NCBI GenBank assembly: GCA_917880885.1
Contig: OU862916.1
Location: forward strand, 55,340,831-55,404,830
Length of the DNA stretch: 64,000 bases
Origin: Limnephilus marmoratus
Lineage: Eukaryota; Arthropoda; Insecta; Trichoptera; Limnephilidae
Direction of reading: 5' to 3'
Part shown: positions 1-9,800 of the stretch, piece by piece
Position numbering within the stretch: the stretch's first letter is position 1
Layout: each line of letters begins with the position of its first letter
Notes under the pieces: generated by a model
The model's input: the letters and a program-made list of their open reading frames with translations, nothing else
The model's database searches: none
What the model was told of the DNA's origin: nothing
Position numbers and translations under genes: made by a program

Positions 1-930
1 TCATTGAGGATGGTATTGTAGAATAGGATAGAACGCGATGTGTTTGGACTCATTTGGATAGTTTATATGGAAAACTAATTATTATTCTTCCACTGCAAAC
101 GGCCTTTTTATCTCGCTGCATCGATTGTTCGGCGTTTTAACAATCACATTCGGATTGTCTAACTCCACATTCAAAACATTAGATAGTTTATTGATCAATG
201 GTTACACTGAAACGACGTTGATTTTTTTTTGTACTTTTTCAGTTCTTATCCTGCAAAAATATATAACGCATCGATAAGGTGGGCAGTTGGATGAGTAAGT
301 AGATAAATTAAATTTATTTATTTCAGGTTTTCCATAAAACAGTTATACACCAAATTATTACGGAGAAGGTTACAAAATTGAAAAGAAGAAAAAGCGGTAC
401 GTGGGGGGTAAATATGTCAAATAATAATATATCTGTGTGGGTGAGATTTGCTTTTAGACTTCTGGTATATAATTTATTTTCAATGAGATATCATTATATA
501 TAAATGTAGCCAATGTTTTTAAGTAACCTATGATTAAAGAGTGAATACAGGAAATTAAAAAAAAAATACCGCTGCATTTTATGTGTTGATTTCGTGGATA
601 ATAATACGACCTGACAAATTCTTTGCTTTGCCAATTTGAAATGGAGCCAAACCACATAATAATATTATTTTACCTCAAGCATGCTAGTGCGCGTAGGACG
701 TAGGAAATTGGTGATATTGTTAGCGGACATTAAGACTTACCCACGATAGATTACCGATTTCTACTTCTAATGTGACTATGTTTCACTATGTTATAGTTTC
801 ATAGTTTCACTATGTTGTGACGTATGTCAAAAGATAGTTACTGAATTCTCTATAGGTAAAATTGAAGATGTCGATGCTCAATGCAGAATCGTTAAGCAAT
901 TGAATTGCTCTGTTTAATGGCGCATTCTGA
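1..930. other. No gene recognised; AT-rich flank
   Basis: AT-rich sequence without a persuasive reading frame or element end. A short direct repeat (GTTTCACTATGTT, near 779 and 803) is the only local structure seen. Confidence 0.5.
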
Positions 931-934
931 AAGG

Positions 935-1480
935 AAGAAGTTCTCAAGAGCATAAAAAGTGTGTGGGATCTCCCACGAGTATACGCGCGTTAGGGACACA
1001 TAGGTTAATCTCCTTTAACGTACGTGGATTCAGTACAGTACCGGAGATCAGCTTAAAAAAATGTTTCCCCAAAAATATTTTTCGGCGGGTTTCTAAGGTA
1101 TTAAGGTCAAGCATTCCTGTTAAGAACAACGATGGATACAGGAATGGGTAGTATGCATATTCCCTCATATACAGGTAACGCATAAATATTTTTTGTACTC
1201 TTTCTATTTCTAGGATATGGTTTTGTTCAGAGGGGGCCCAAATAATGGAGCTGTATTCTAGGATGCTGCGAACAAGTGCTTCGTATTGTGCTGTATTCTA
1301 GGATGCTGCGAACAAGTGCTTCGTATTGCAATTCAATTAGTAAATGATCTCGCATTACGAAGACCAAATTCGAGCATTTAGTTGGTGCGGGATACAATGT
1401 CAGATATGTGGGATATGAAAGAGAGATTTGCTTCAAAAATCACGCCAAGGTCACTTAATAACATCTTACTGAAGATGACT
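935..1480 (-). pseudogene. Non-LTR retrotransposon RT C-terminal region, decayed
   Basis: Reading the minus strand downward from about 1480, the frames give the order typical of LINE reverse transcriptases after the catalytic core: a DLGVIFE motif, then ALVRSILEYS, then a hydrophobic and basic thumb-like region (FMRYLYMREY, YPSLFLTGMLDLNTLETRR). The piece is 5'-truncated: the FADD catalytic motif is absent. A 40-bp tandem duplication at 1250-1329 breaks the frame, and stops separate the segments. In a living element this protein would make cDNA by target-primed reverse transcription. This copy cannot. The clade is not certain; it resembles Jockey/CR1/L2-type elements. There is no host gene nearby. 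Confidence 0.7.
1250..1329. repeat. 40-bp unit tandemly duplicated
   Basis: Two adjacent 40-bp units (1250-1289 and 1290-1329) are identical except for the last base. They lie inside the LINE reverse transcriptase relic, and 40 is not a multiple of 3, so the duplication shifts the frame. Confidence 0.9.
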
Positions 1481-1627
1481 GGTTTTATTAATATATATGA
1501 TCTGCAAGGACCGCTGTGGTATCGTACAAAGAGTTAAGTTATCGGTAAGATGGGAGTCTCGGTGTGAGAAAACGGACTGTTCATAATATAATATGTTTCA
1601 AAGGTCACAAAAACTACTGAAGTATCT

Positions 1628-1692
1628 AATAATAATAATAAATTTGGACAACTTATATAGCGCTGTTTTTGCGAAAAATCGATGTTATAGAA
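1628..1692 (-). repeat. LINE L-C 3' tail fragment
   Basis: An (AAT)n run followed by a block containing TATATAGCGCTG. The same arrangement is seen at 30570-30650 and at the 3' end of the LINE inserted at 58225-59099. Read on the minus strand the tail ends in (ATT)n, as in some CR1/L2-type elements. Only the extreme 3' end is present. Confidence 0.6.
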
Positions 1693-1839
1693 TAATTTTT
1701 GGTCGTAATATAATATATTAAATGAAATTTGAAAATCTTGTCGTGACGAGAAACTTGGATGATTTAAAACTTCCATTAACAATTCCGGTTTCGTGTGTCC
1801 TTCCTCCTGTATCTCTTCTGTGGACTCTTCGAGACTCAG

Positions 1840-1935
1840 GTTCACTTCTTCCTTTTCTCAAAAATGCCCTTCACGCAGCTTCCCCGAAGACGACATGTGC
1901 CCTAAGGTTAATTATTTTCTTCAAGGCTTCCTTTG
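1840..1935 (+). repeat. LINE L-A / SINE-A 3' tail, diverged
   Basis: Diverged copy of the tail that is best preserved at 36880-36960: a CTCAAAA..CCCTTCACGCAGC block, then a degenerate hairpin (GCCCTAAGG...CTTCAAGGC). It is followed at once by a SINE-C copy. Confidence 0.55.
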
Positions 1936-1947
1936 TTAACGAAAAAA

Positions 1948-2180
1948 ATTGTATGTACTTCACACGCGGTAGAAGTGAAGCTTTCAGAAATCTAAAGTAG
2001 ACAAGAGTGGGGAGGCTACGAAGCACCGCACAATGAGGAGACCGATTGTACTATCTCATTCTCTTGCAGTCTAAATCCTATAGATGTATGTGTTTGTCTC
2101 TTTTTAGTGTCGCATTGTCGTTTCATCGACTTTCAAATCACAACGGTGTTAATGAAATTTTCACTTAAAAAAAAAAAACA
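1948..2180 (+). repeat. SINE-C copy (poly(A)-ended short repeat)
   Basis: Starts at CACACGCGGTAGAAGTGAAG and ends with ACGGTGTTAATG..TTTTCACTT plus a poly(A) run. Related copies are at 6307-6513 (minus), 9083-9800 (interrupted) and 36965-37220. The ends carry an inverted AAGTGAAACTT-like motif, but the terminal poly(A) suggests retroposition. Which class it belongs to is unresolved. Confidence 0.6.
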
Positions 2181-2880
2181 AATTAGTTAGGAAGTCAAAA
2201 TAACATTTAAAAAAAATTGTTGCAAAGAGAATGTGGCAAAGAAATAAGAATGTATTCCAAAATCAGTGATGCTATTTTAAAGCTCGTTCCGATTATAAAC
2301 AGTCCCACTCATCTTGAACGTTTCTGAAATAATCTTCCTCTTTAATTTAATATGTCTACCAATGCATATTATTACACTTCCTTTATGGTTGAATAGTTTA
2401 AAAAAAATACAGCGGGAGAAGATTTTTTTATCCAGTTGCAAAACAAGTTTTTATGTATTTTTTCCGGTCAAGTACCCTTTAGTTGGGAAAGCTTACCGCC
2501 AAGTACATCTTCAGATGCATTAATCATTCACAGATTATATTACTCATAGTATGACGCAACTGGTTACCCATTGAACAAATATCAAAAACAAGCAGAAGCC
2601 AACATTTGTGCTCGTTAAAAATACTTATTGATTGTTTAAATTTCAAACAAAGGTCAAGTCATACTTCAAATTATCCGTAAAAAGTTTCCATTGATATTTT
2701 TTTCTAATGGCTGTTAGTATAAATGCGTTATATAGGGTGCTAAAGGATGCTAATGCACATGACTTGCTTTTACCAGTGAATCCTGACACTATTTGAAGTA
2801 AAAATGTCAATTAAAATTTAATCTCGACGACATTTTTTTTAAACTTGTTTTTTTTTTTTTAACTAAACACAGTAGTCATT
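2181..2880. other. No gene recognised
   Basis: AT-rich with homopolymer runs. A short stretch near 2780-2815 (CCTGACACTATTTGAAG) resembles a stretch near 47860, suggesting that the repeat annotated at 2885-3045 may extend this way in broken form. Confidence 0.4.
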
Positions 2881-2884
2881 GGAA

Positions 2885-3045
2885 TGTTAGGGGCGTGGTA
2901 AGGGGTTGGGTGGTTAATCGGCTGTGTAAGTAGTGACGGTATATGGAAGAATTGTTTTTTTGTTTGATTTTGAATTTAAAAAAAATGAAAAAAACGCCAA
3001 AAAGTCACCGGAGACCAACATTTCCGGAATCATTTTTTTACTCCA
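2885..3045 (-). repeat. Dispersed repeat X, copy 1
   Basis: The reverse complement matches 47865-48030: both have GTTGGTCTCCGGTGAC-like sequence, an A/T-rich spacer, ATTCTTCCATAT and then a CACCCAACCCCTTACC-like block. No coding capacity is visible. Family unknown. Confidence 0.6.
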
Positions 3046-3049
3046 AATA

Positions 3050-3740
3050 ATGTTAGAAATTCACTGGTAAAGTTAGTTAAGTACGTCCCGTAACACCCTT
3101 CATAGTTTTCATTGCAGGGTTTCCATCGAGTCTTCATCTATCAGTCGATATGCAAGAATTCCAAATAATGTTCATTAGTTACAATAATATTAAAGTAAGT
3201 TAACAATACTGTCTGGTATGATATTGTATGCAAAATAAAACAAAGTTACTTGGTTTTGGACAACTACTTAACTGATTTTTTTATGCTAACTGGGGTTCCC
3301 TGAAATTCACATATTCACATAACAGATTAAGACAATACATACGAAGGAGAGAATCGGTGGTTTGTAAATGATGGAAATGAAATTCAGCGAGAACGTAATA
3401 TAACCTAACACGGAAAAACAATTAGGCAATGTAGGTATATTAATTTATATTTTCTTATTTCACGAGAAATCAAAAAAATTCTAATTTAATTCGTATTCAA
3501 TTTCTGTGTAATGTAAGAGTAGGTACCTGTACCATTTATAAAACGCTTTGTTGCTTTAATGTTTTCTATCAAATGGTAAAAAAATATTAAAACAAACGTC
3601 AAAACATGGGCGTTAACATGACATTTTTAAGTAATGTAGTACATTAGTATTAATTCAATTAATATCTTAAAAATTGAACTGGACTTCCACCGTGAATTAA
3701 ATGTTCCAAAAAATATTACTAACCTCGGGTGTTCTTTGAA
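3050..3740. other. No gene recognised
   Basis: AT-rich. I see no reading frame of note and no clear element ends. Confidence 0.45.
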
Positions 3741-3846
3741 TATTCCTAGAATAGATAAGTTTTAAGATTTTCACGGCCAAAAGCATTTTCGTTATTTGTT
3801 TTTGGGGTGTTATGCCGTGTTGCGCTACCTCCTTCTTTAGCCAACG

Positions 3847-3877
3847 TTTCGGACATCGTTGCAGTGTCCATCATCAG
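3847..3877 (-). ncRNA. Hammerhead-like motif, PLE-A left arm
   Basis: On the minus strand: CUGAUGA (3871-3877), stem II GGACA/UGUCC, then GAAAC. There is one unpaired U between the core and stem II. No clear stem III or cleavage triplet is seen, so this is probably a decayed ribozyme. Confidence 0.5.
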
Positions 3878-3904
3878 GGCAGATCCGGCAGATCCGGTAG
3901 ATGT

Positions 3905-3935
3905 GTGATGATGGACACTGCAACGATGTCCGAAA
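3905..3935 (+). ncRNA. Hammerhead-like motif, PLE-A right arm (core damaged)
   Basis: Inverted partner of the motif at 3847-3877. The first core base is G instead of C (GUGAUGA at 3905-3911). Stem II and GAAA (3932-3935) are kept. Confidence 0.45.
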
Positions 3936-4009
3936 CGTTGACTAAAGAAGGAGGTAGCGCAACACGGCATAACACCCCAAAAACAAATAACGAAAATTCC
4001 TAGAATAGT

Positions 4010-4415
4010 CATTTTTTTTAAAGAAATATTTGTACAAAATTGTAATAACATAATTGATAACAGAGTAATAATTACATGTGTAATATACGAAACGTTTTAT
4101 CTTCCTAATTTTGCGTTTATGTTTTTATTTTATTTAAAGGTGTACTTCCATAAAAAGCTATGCTTGTGTGTATGGGAGGAAGTAATAAAAAATACACGGC
4201 CAGTATTTCATTACCGGCCGTATATTTTATGTATGGTTTGTGCAGTAAAATTATACATTCGTGTTTACTCTAAGAGAAGCATCATGTTTTTTTTAATCCT
4301 GCTGAATAAGAGAAAGAGGATGATGCATTGCGGTTTGATCTTGACATAGTATACTATACATCCTACCTAAAACGTTATTTTTTGTTGTTGCTTACATTTT
4401 CTTACCTGCAATAAA
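4010..4415. other. No gene recognised
   Basis: AT-rich. A 76-codon frame at 4119-4349 has no recognisable similarity and is probably chance. Confidence 0.4.
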
Positions 4416-4416
4416 C

Positions 4417-4482
4417 TTTATGGGATGCATGGTTTCGCACTAACTTCCCCACACTCCGGAATAAATACAATTATTTTTTATA
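4417..4482 (+). repeat. LINE L-B 3' tail fragment
   Basis: TATGGGATGCATGG..TTCGCACT..CCCCACACTCCGGAATAAATA matches the tail after the LINE pol relic at 35288-36125. The shared block ends in GGAATAAA, plausibly the element's polyadenylation signal, then an A/T-rich run. Confidence 0.6.
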
Positions 4483-4489
4483 CGTTCCT

Positions 4490-5105
4490 GAAAATAAATG
4501 AAAATCATCTTCAGACAACCGAAGTTATCCAAAGTGTTCTTACAAAAGACTAAATATTATACAGCTACAGCGAAAAGCTGAAAATATTAGAATGCGCAAT
4601 TCCCTTCAGAGTGATTAATACGGTCTTTATTTTTTTAAGGCTTGGTCTGCTTCGCCCACAACCTCAGCCAACACTAAAGGTTCTTCTTCTTCACTTTCGC
4701 CCGGCAAAAGAAAAAGGCAATAACTAATTAAAATAAAGTTTTTTTTTTTTCAGAAGACTTGTTGATTCTCTGTGTGAGCACACCGTACAAGCTATTACGA
4801 AAGCGATGTGCTCCGGTAACTACTAATTATATTATTATTATAAGTTTAGCCAGTGATGATATAACTTCAGAAGATTTATGTCACTTACCGCTTTACTGGC
4901 ATTATGTGGGATAAGATTTTAGACAGAATGGCGACGAATCAGTGCAGATATTTGTAATATGTAGACTGTCGCCTGTCGACCCAGTAGGTCTCACCAGAAC
5001 AGGAGTTCTCCTGATTGTGGTGATACAATTGTCTCTTGTTTCTATCATGTTGTATCAATTTCACAGCATAATTTTTTTTAAATCAATCGTATGTATCGTA
5101 ATCAA
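4490..5105. other. No gene recognised
   Basis: Mixed sequence. A CT-rich stretch near 4640-4715 and the rest show no supported gene or element end. Confidence 0.4.
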
Positions 5106-5107
5106 TG

Positions 5108-5178
5108 TATCGTGACACCCAAAAAACAACTAACGAAAATACTTTTGGCCGTGAAAATCTTAAAACGTATCCAATGTA
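5108..5178 (+). repeat. PLE-A arm fragment
   Basis: Contains ACACCCAAAAAACAACTAAC and TTTTGGCCGTGAAAATC, matching the outer part of the PLE-A arms at 3760-3830 and 24800-24850. The hammerhead core is absent. Confidence 0.6.
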
Positions 5179-5179
5179 A

Positions 5180-6300
5180 AAAATTGTTTATCGAACACAA
5201 AAACATTTGAAAGAACAAATAAGTTAAACACAAACGTATTTTCTAAGCCTGACTTTGGATCCTATCAAAATGTTTCTCTGGGCGGTGTTTTCTATACCAT
5301 CCTGCCGGAGAAGTATCAAAATCTCAGAATTACAATCTCAGAATTACACTTGAGTACAACTCGGAAAAGATGTAAGTAAAATATTCTGACATCCATGAAC
5401 GCACGAATGATTCCGCGGCAACAACGCGTGAGATATCACAATAGAATCATCACTGCGCGGAGTAGTCAGAAAAAATATCGATAAAATACAATAGCCAAGG
5501 AGAAAAAATTAAACCCTTCCAAGGACAAATTCTGTGGTGCACAGGTATAAAATAACCTTTTTACTGAAACCCTTCACATTGGAAGAGTGGTGTGTTGATA
5601 GACGCTAATAAGAAGATGCTAATGAAAGCACAAAAGGGTGTTATATACCTAAGCCACTCCAAATTATTATTGATGAAAGAAGAAAGAAAAGAAATGTAGA
5701 ATAAGCAGATTGCTGAAACCTGTTACAGTGAAAAAACAATCCTTTCTTTTATTATCTGACTTACATGAATTGTTGTCTTCAAAGAGAATAATTTATTCAG
5801 AACACGCTTCACTGCTTTCATATGAGGCTTTATCCACAATAAATTATCCGGTTGTAGACTCATTTCCAATGAACGGTTGACGGACACGGTTTATACGATC
5901 GAAAGTCCCTGCAATTTGCATTTTTCAGAACATGTGCTTGTTTCGCATAAGCGATGCGTATTTGTAGTTTAGTTGTAGTTACACAACTGTTAACTTGAAT
6001 TGGTTAACATTTAAATAACCTTTCCTTGTCTAGAAAAATAGGTGTAAAACACATTTTCCACACAATGGTTCTGGACGAATATAAATGGCCTTGTCCCCGT
6101 TTTAAAGATGATGGATATAATTTCTATTTCATCAAATTTAAAACAGAATTGTTGCGTCTGTTCGCTACAGATTCAAGATAATACTGCGGTACTTACAGTT
6201 TTCCACAAGAATTTTAATAACGATGTATTTTACGTCATGTTTAATTTACTTACGGACTGTGAAAGAATGTTTTCACTTTAAAAATAATAATAATTTTTTT
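5180..6300. other. No gene recognised
   Basis: About 1.1 kb of AT-rich sequence with no frame above background and no repeat end that I could match within the window. Confidence 0.45.
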
Positions 6301-6306
6301 GTTTAA

Positions 6307-6513
6307 TTTTATTAAACTTCTTCAGTACCGTTGTGAATTGAAATGAAAAATAGCGACACTAAAAAGAGACAAACAAATACATCTGTACGATTTAGCCTGC
6401 GAGAGAATGAGATAGCATAATCGGTCTCCTCTTTGTGCGGTGCTTCTTAGTCTCCTCGCTCTTGTCAACTTTAGTTTTCTGAAGATTTCACTTCTACCGC
6501 GTGTGAATTGCAC
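6307..6513 (-). repeat. SINE-C copy
   Basis: Minus-strand copy. It begins (minus) at CACACGCGGTAGAAGTGAAA near 6513 and ends near 6310 at CAACGGTACTGAAGAAGTTT. The inner block with GAGAATGAGATAG..CGGTCTCC aligns with 1948-2180. It abuts the A-rich end of the LINE at 6522-6985. Confidence 0.65.
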
Positions 6514-6521
6514 ACTCTGTA

Positions 6522-6985
6522 TTTTTTTTTTACATTAGAATATATCTACAGTATATACAAAGCAACTCCTAAAGAACAATATTAACAACAAGAATCATTA
6601 AAACTAAGTTAGAATAAAAAATAAGAGGCAGTTTATGTTTAGAAATAATAATAACAGAGTGCGCATAAAACTATAGTAAGGAGGTAATCGAAACCAAACA
6701 ATTACCAGAAACTTGAGGAACATGGCTTATTATAGTAGATTGAAAACTAGTTAAAATTCATGAAAGATATGATTTTTTAAATATGTTTGTTTTTAAAGCT
6801 CTTTTGAATTCAGCTAAGTTCTGGATATTAGTAAGAGCTGAGGGAAGTTTGTTCGAAATGAGCGGGCCAGTTACATGAAAAGATCTATCATAGTAAACGT
6901 CTCGATTTGACCTTGAAAGTTCGATTAAACGATTGGTAACATCTAGATCTGCTGATCTTAGAGTAAGCTGCCTATCGGGGGTCAA
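6522..6985 (-). pseudogene. Non-LTR RT C-terminus (L-D) with 3' UTR
   Basis: A 75-codon frame at 6758-6985 (minus) reads like the conserved extreme C-terminus of CR1/L2-type LINE polymerases: YDRSFHVTGPLISNKLPSAL followed by FKRALKTNIFKKSYLS, the segment after the RT thumb. Downstream on the minus strand is a ~220-bp AT-rich 3' UTR ending in TAATG and a poly(A) run (6522-6531 as T on the plus strand). The catalytic core, endonuclease and 5' end are missing, so this is a 5'-truncated dead copy. The tail touches a SINE-C copy in the same orientation. Confidence 0.7.
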
Positions 6986-6989
6986 TGTG

Positions 6990-7270
6990 TCCAGGAGCGA
7001 CGGACGTACGAATCGATCCCTCGGATCGAGAGAGTCCGGCAGGAGAAATCTAGGTTAGGTCTCCCTCAACCAGTCTCCCGACCCGGCCCGCCACACAGTG
7101 TGGGCAAATGCATTCGCCGCCAAGATCTAGATAAATTTCACCCCTTGAACACGGGCAATCCTGCTAAATCACCAAACTAGCGAACCACTTGGTGTGACTT
7201 CCGGCAGGAGTGTTAATTTTCCAATACAGGGTTCCCGGGGCGGCGAACCCAAATTTCTGGCGCAGCCGGT
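6990..7270 (-). repeat. SINE-A head, truncated copy
   Basis: The plus strand shows the reverse of the SINE-A head: CAACCAGTCTCCCGACC, GGCCCGCCACACAG, GAACACGGGCA, AGCGAACCACTTGG, then GGGGCGGCGAACCC. It matches 23990-24290 and 28160-28440. The LINE-like tail portion is missing here; the copy abuts the L-D fragment instead. Confidence 0.65.
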
Positions 7271-7772
7271 ATGATTAGAAATCGAAATAAAAAACAATTA
7301 TCTTTTCCTACTTAGCAATTTCAGCAAAACGGTAACGAAATGCATAATCCAATGGACTAACTAAGATATAAATGTCTAAGTGAAAAATAGAATCATTCAG
7401 AAATTGTTCGAAGCCGTAGTAATAGATTGAACCGTGCAAATAAACATTATGCAATCGGAGAGTTATGCAACAGATTGTTTTGTAAACTCGGTGTTAACTT
7501 GGTTATAACTTAAATAGAAAGTTAAAGTAATTTGTGATTTGCTGGATTGTGGCTGCCAACTAGCTTACAGAAAAAAGTATGGTGCTATTTAGAGTTTCAT
7601 TCAAGTCTGGCCCCCGATTTTAGAAGCGTAGGAGTATTAATTCCTAGACATTTTTCCTGGAAAGACAGATGAGTTAAAGGTTCAAATCTCTCAAAAATAA
7701 CACTCAAATTTTTATACCTTTTAGATAATATATTATAAACATGCAACTTTTGGCGCAACGTAAGCAATCTTA
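7271..7772. other. No gene recognised
   Basis: AT-rich, no frame or element end supported. Confidence 0.4.
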
Positions 7773-7846
7773 GCCATTATTTTTTAATGAAATAATTAAA
7801 AACACTTTGTTTTTACCACAATAAACTTTATTTAAAAGTCAAAATG

Positions 7847-7873
7847 TTTCAAGAACGATGTTCTCTTCATCAG
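7847..7873 (-). ncRNA. Hammerhead-like motif, PLE-B left arm
   Basis: Minus strand: CUGAUGA, one unpaired A, stem II GAGAAC/GUUCUU with loop AUC, then GAAAC. Identical to the right-arm motif over the core and stem II. Confidence 0.55.
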
Positions 7874-8040
7874 GACATAAAATGTACTAAAAACTAAATG
7901 ATCAAACATAGAACGGCGTGGGTAGAAATGGAAGTAGTGGGGGAGGAGAGAGGTGGAAAGGGGAGGTGCTTAGAAGATCAACAAGGGGAGGGGGGAAGGG
8001 GGGGTGGAAAGGGGGTGCTTAGAAGAACAAAGACAAAAAA

Positions 8041-8631
8041 TTACAATGGAAATATGTTTAAGATAGGGTTACTCACAAAATTAATTTGATTGTTAATAAT
8101 ATTTAAATTTCTATTGACATTTTTCCTAATTTCTAATATTTCTAAAAGATCTAAGTGAAAACCACTAACGTTAGTGTGTAAAATTTTAAAACCAGTATTT
8201 ATATCAAATGAATGGTTAAATTCAATTAGATGGTTAGCAAATTCCGAATAATTATTGCTATTTAGACATCTCAAATGTTCCTTAATCCTCGTTTCAAAAT
8301 TTCTGCAAGTTTTACCTACGTAAAAATGATTGCAGTCATTACAATTCAATTGGTAAGTTCCAGATTTTTTCATTTTTTGGTCTTTGTCCTTGTTATTTAA
8401 AATATAATTTTTTAATTTATTAATTGTATAAAAAGCAGGCTGTATTGTATTAGGAATTTTTTTCATGAGTAAATTGGAGGTTTGATGATTTACAAACAAT
8501 ATTTTTCTCCATTGTTTTTTAATATTATCAGTAAGTAAAAATGGAGTGGAATCTTCTAAGCACCTCCCCTTTCCACCTCTCTCCTCCCCCACTACTTCCA
8601 TTTCTATCCACGCCGTTCTATGTTTGATCAT
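8041..8631 (-). CDS. Penelope-type GIY-YIG endonuclease domain, 5'-truncated
   Basis: A 196-codon minus-strand frame. The first ~28 residues come from translated inverted-arm sequence and are not part of the family. The rest is the C-terminal half of a Penelope-like polyprotein: a linker with IKKQWRKILFVN and PAFYTINKL, then GIY-YIG signatures SGTYQL (about 90-95) and FYVGKT (about 103-108), a paired cysteine motif CNDC (97-100), the expected basic TRIKEH (114-119) and HLIEFNH (134-140). GIY-YIG nucleases nick DNA for target-primed insertion. The RT domain that should precede it is missing, so it cannot transpose alone. The frame is open to its stop, which suggests fairly recent insertion. 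Confidence 0.8.
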   Translation of the reverse strand: MIKHRTAWIEMEVVGEERGGKGRCLEDSTPFLLTDNIKKQWRKILFVNHQTSNLLMKKIPNTIQPAFYTINKLKNYILNNKDKDQKMKKSGTYQLNCNDCNHFYVGKTCRNFETRIKEHLRCLNSNNYSEFANHLIEFNHSFDINTGFKILHTNVSGFHLDLLEILEIRKNVNRNLNIINNQINFVSNPILNIFPL

Positions 8632-8655
8632 TTAGTTTTTAGTACATTTTATGTC

Positions 8656-8682
8656 CTGATGAAGAGAACATCGTTCTTGAAA
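8656..8682 (+). ncRNA. Hammerhead-like motif, PLE-B right arm
   Basis: CUGAUGA (8656-8662), unpaired A, stem II GAGAAC/GUUCUU with loop AUC, GAAA (8679-8682). A GUC lies immediately before the core and a GAC shortly after GAAAC. Stem III is not convincing. Confidence 0.55.
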
Positions 8683-8759
8683 CATGTTGACTTTTAAATA
8701 AAGTTTATTGTGGTAAAAACAAAGTGTTTTTAATTATTTCATTAATAAAATGGTGCCAC

Positions 8760-9080
8760 AAAGTGAATTTGCTAAATTTGAAGAAGTCATTATTTTTTTG
8801 TTGATTTTGTAACCCAAAACCATGATTACTTTAAGTGTACGCATTTAACTATGAAGTAGGTACATCAAAGAAGTAATATTGTAGTTTTTGATAACAATTG
8901 AGAGTAGATACTCGTGAGAAACAGAATCCAATAAATCAGAAGAAGAGCTGTAGAAGTTGAGGAGCTGTAGGATTTAGTTTGGATGAAACGAAATAGAAGA
9001 TCCAGGAATTTCTTTTATATCACTTCGCTTTTCACCTCTCCTTTCGTCAGAATTTTGGTATAACATAGATGTATTTTTTT
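8760..9080. other. No gene recognised
   Basis: AT-rich spacer between PLE-B and the SINE-C copy. Nothing supported. Confidence 0.4.
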
Positions 9081-9082
9081 AA

Positions 9083-9800
9083 GTGAAACTTCTTTAGCAC
9101 CGTTGTGATTTGAAACCCAATAACACGGAAATAACACTAAACAGAGACAAACACACACATCTGTAGCAGTGGTTCTTAACTTGGGTTCGATCGAACCCCA
9201 GGGGTTCGGTTAGTCTCGCGGGTTCGGTGGAGGTCAAGAGCAGATGTCAGTCACACTGATTTGCAAAAAAAGTCCATTATTATGTTTTTGGTTTGGGTGA
9301 AAATCGTATTTTAATGATTTTGTTCTTTAATGGTTTTGTTAATTTTGTGCACTTACGTATATACGAGTACCTACCTATGTTTTGGATTTGACAAAATCAT
9401 ATTTTATTTTTCCAATTAAGAAGGGTTCGGTGAATGCGCATATGAAACTGGTGGGGGTCAGTACATCCAACAAGGTTAAGTACCACTGATCTATAGGATT
9501 TAGCCTGCGAGAGAATGAGATAGAATGAAAATCTACTTACTTACAGTAGGTACCTACCAAGAGTCAAACTGCGCTCATTGGCCGCTTTGATTATGGGCCC
9601 ATTTTTCAGTTCAGTTTCAGTTTCAGTGCCGGTAACCCGGGCGTTTATTTTATTTTCATTGTGTGCATAGATTTCTTTTACCCACCTCACTAGACGAAGT
9701 CTGTAGGCTTTGAAGGCTCCTATTGGTTAAGATTGTGTGGGTGAAGTTTCACTTCTAACGCGCGTGAACTGCACTCAATATTTTTTCTTATATTTTTCAA
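9083..9800 (-). repeat. SINE-C copy interrupted by a hAT MITE
   Basis: The plus strand starts with TTTAAGTGAAACTTCTTTAG (end of the element) and finishes with the reverse of the CACGCG..AGAAGTGAAAC start near 9745-9775. The left portion aligns with 6307-6400. It is split by the insert at 9167-9488, and the section 9530-9740 differs from the other copies (it contains GCGCTCATTGGCCGCTTTGA, shared with 37040-37125). Confidence 0.6.
9167..9488. mobile_element. Non-autonomous hAT element (MITE), 322 bp
   Basis: Ends are inverted: CAGTGGTTCTTAACTTGGG on the left and, in reverse complement on the right, CAGTGGTACTTAACCTTGTTG. The flanks are an 8-bp duplication with one mismatch, ATCTGTAG (9159-9166) and ATCTATAG (9489-9496). 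CAGTGGTTCTTAAC ends and 8-bp duplications are typical of hAT elements. No transposase is encoded. The uninterrupted site can be seen in the SINE-C copy at 6307-6513. Confidence 0.85.

Larger units (their letters stand above)
3742..4008. mobile_element. Palindromic Penelope-like (PLE-A) insertion with 13-bp target duplication
   Basis: The insert 3755-3995 is flanked on both sides by ATTCCTAGAATAG (3742-3754 and 3996-4008). Inside, a left arm (about 3787-3875) and a right arm (about 3907-3995) are near-perfect inverted copies of one ~89-bp sequence, separated by ~31 bp. Each arm carries a hammerhead-like core. Related single or paired arms occur at 5108-5178, 24679-24850 and 63885-63975. No protein is encoded. 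The Penelope assignment rests on the CUGAUGA/GAAAC tail motif and the long, irregular target duplication. Confidence 0.75.
7773..8755 (-). mobile_element. 5'-truncated Penelope-like element (PLE-B) between inverted arms
   Basis: Left arm (about 7773-7979) and right arm (about 8551-8755) are inverted copies of one ~200-bp sequence containing AATAAACTTTAT, a hammerhead-like motif and a G-rich block. Between them lies the GIY-YIG coding end of a Penelope element on the minus strand. Penelope elements are known to carry terminal repeats in direct or inverted order. The reverse transcriptase domain is absent. A second, partial copy of the G-rich inner end follows the left arm (about 8000-8030). 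Confidence 0.8.

Noticed and set aside
3746..4051. 101-codon minus frame and 63-codon plus frame with near-identical protein strings
   Set aside because: Both are translations of the palindromic PLE-A arms. The identity reflects the inverted repeat, not two genes.
4500..4530. CTGAAGATG string resembling a Penelope tail core
   Set aside because: No following stem II or GAAA at the right spacing.
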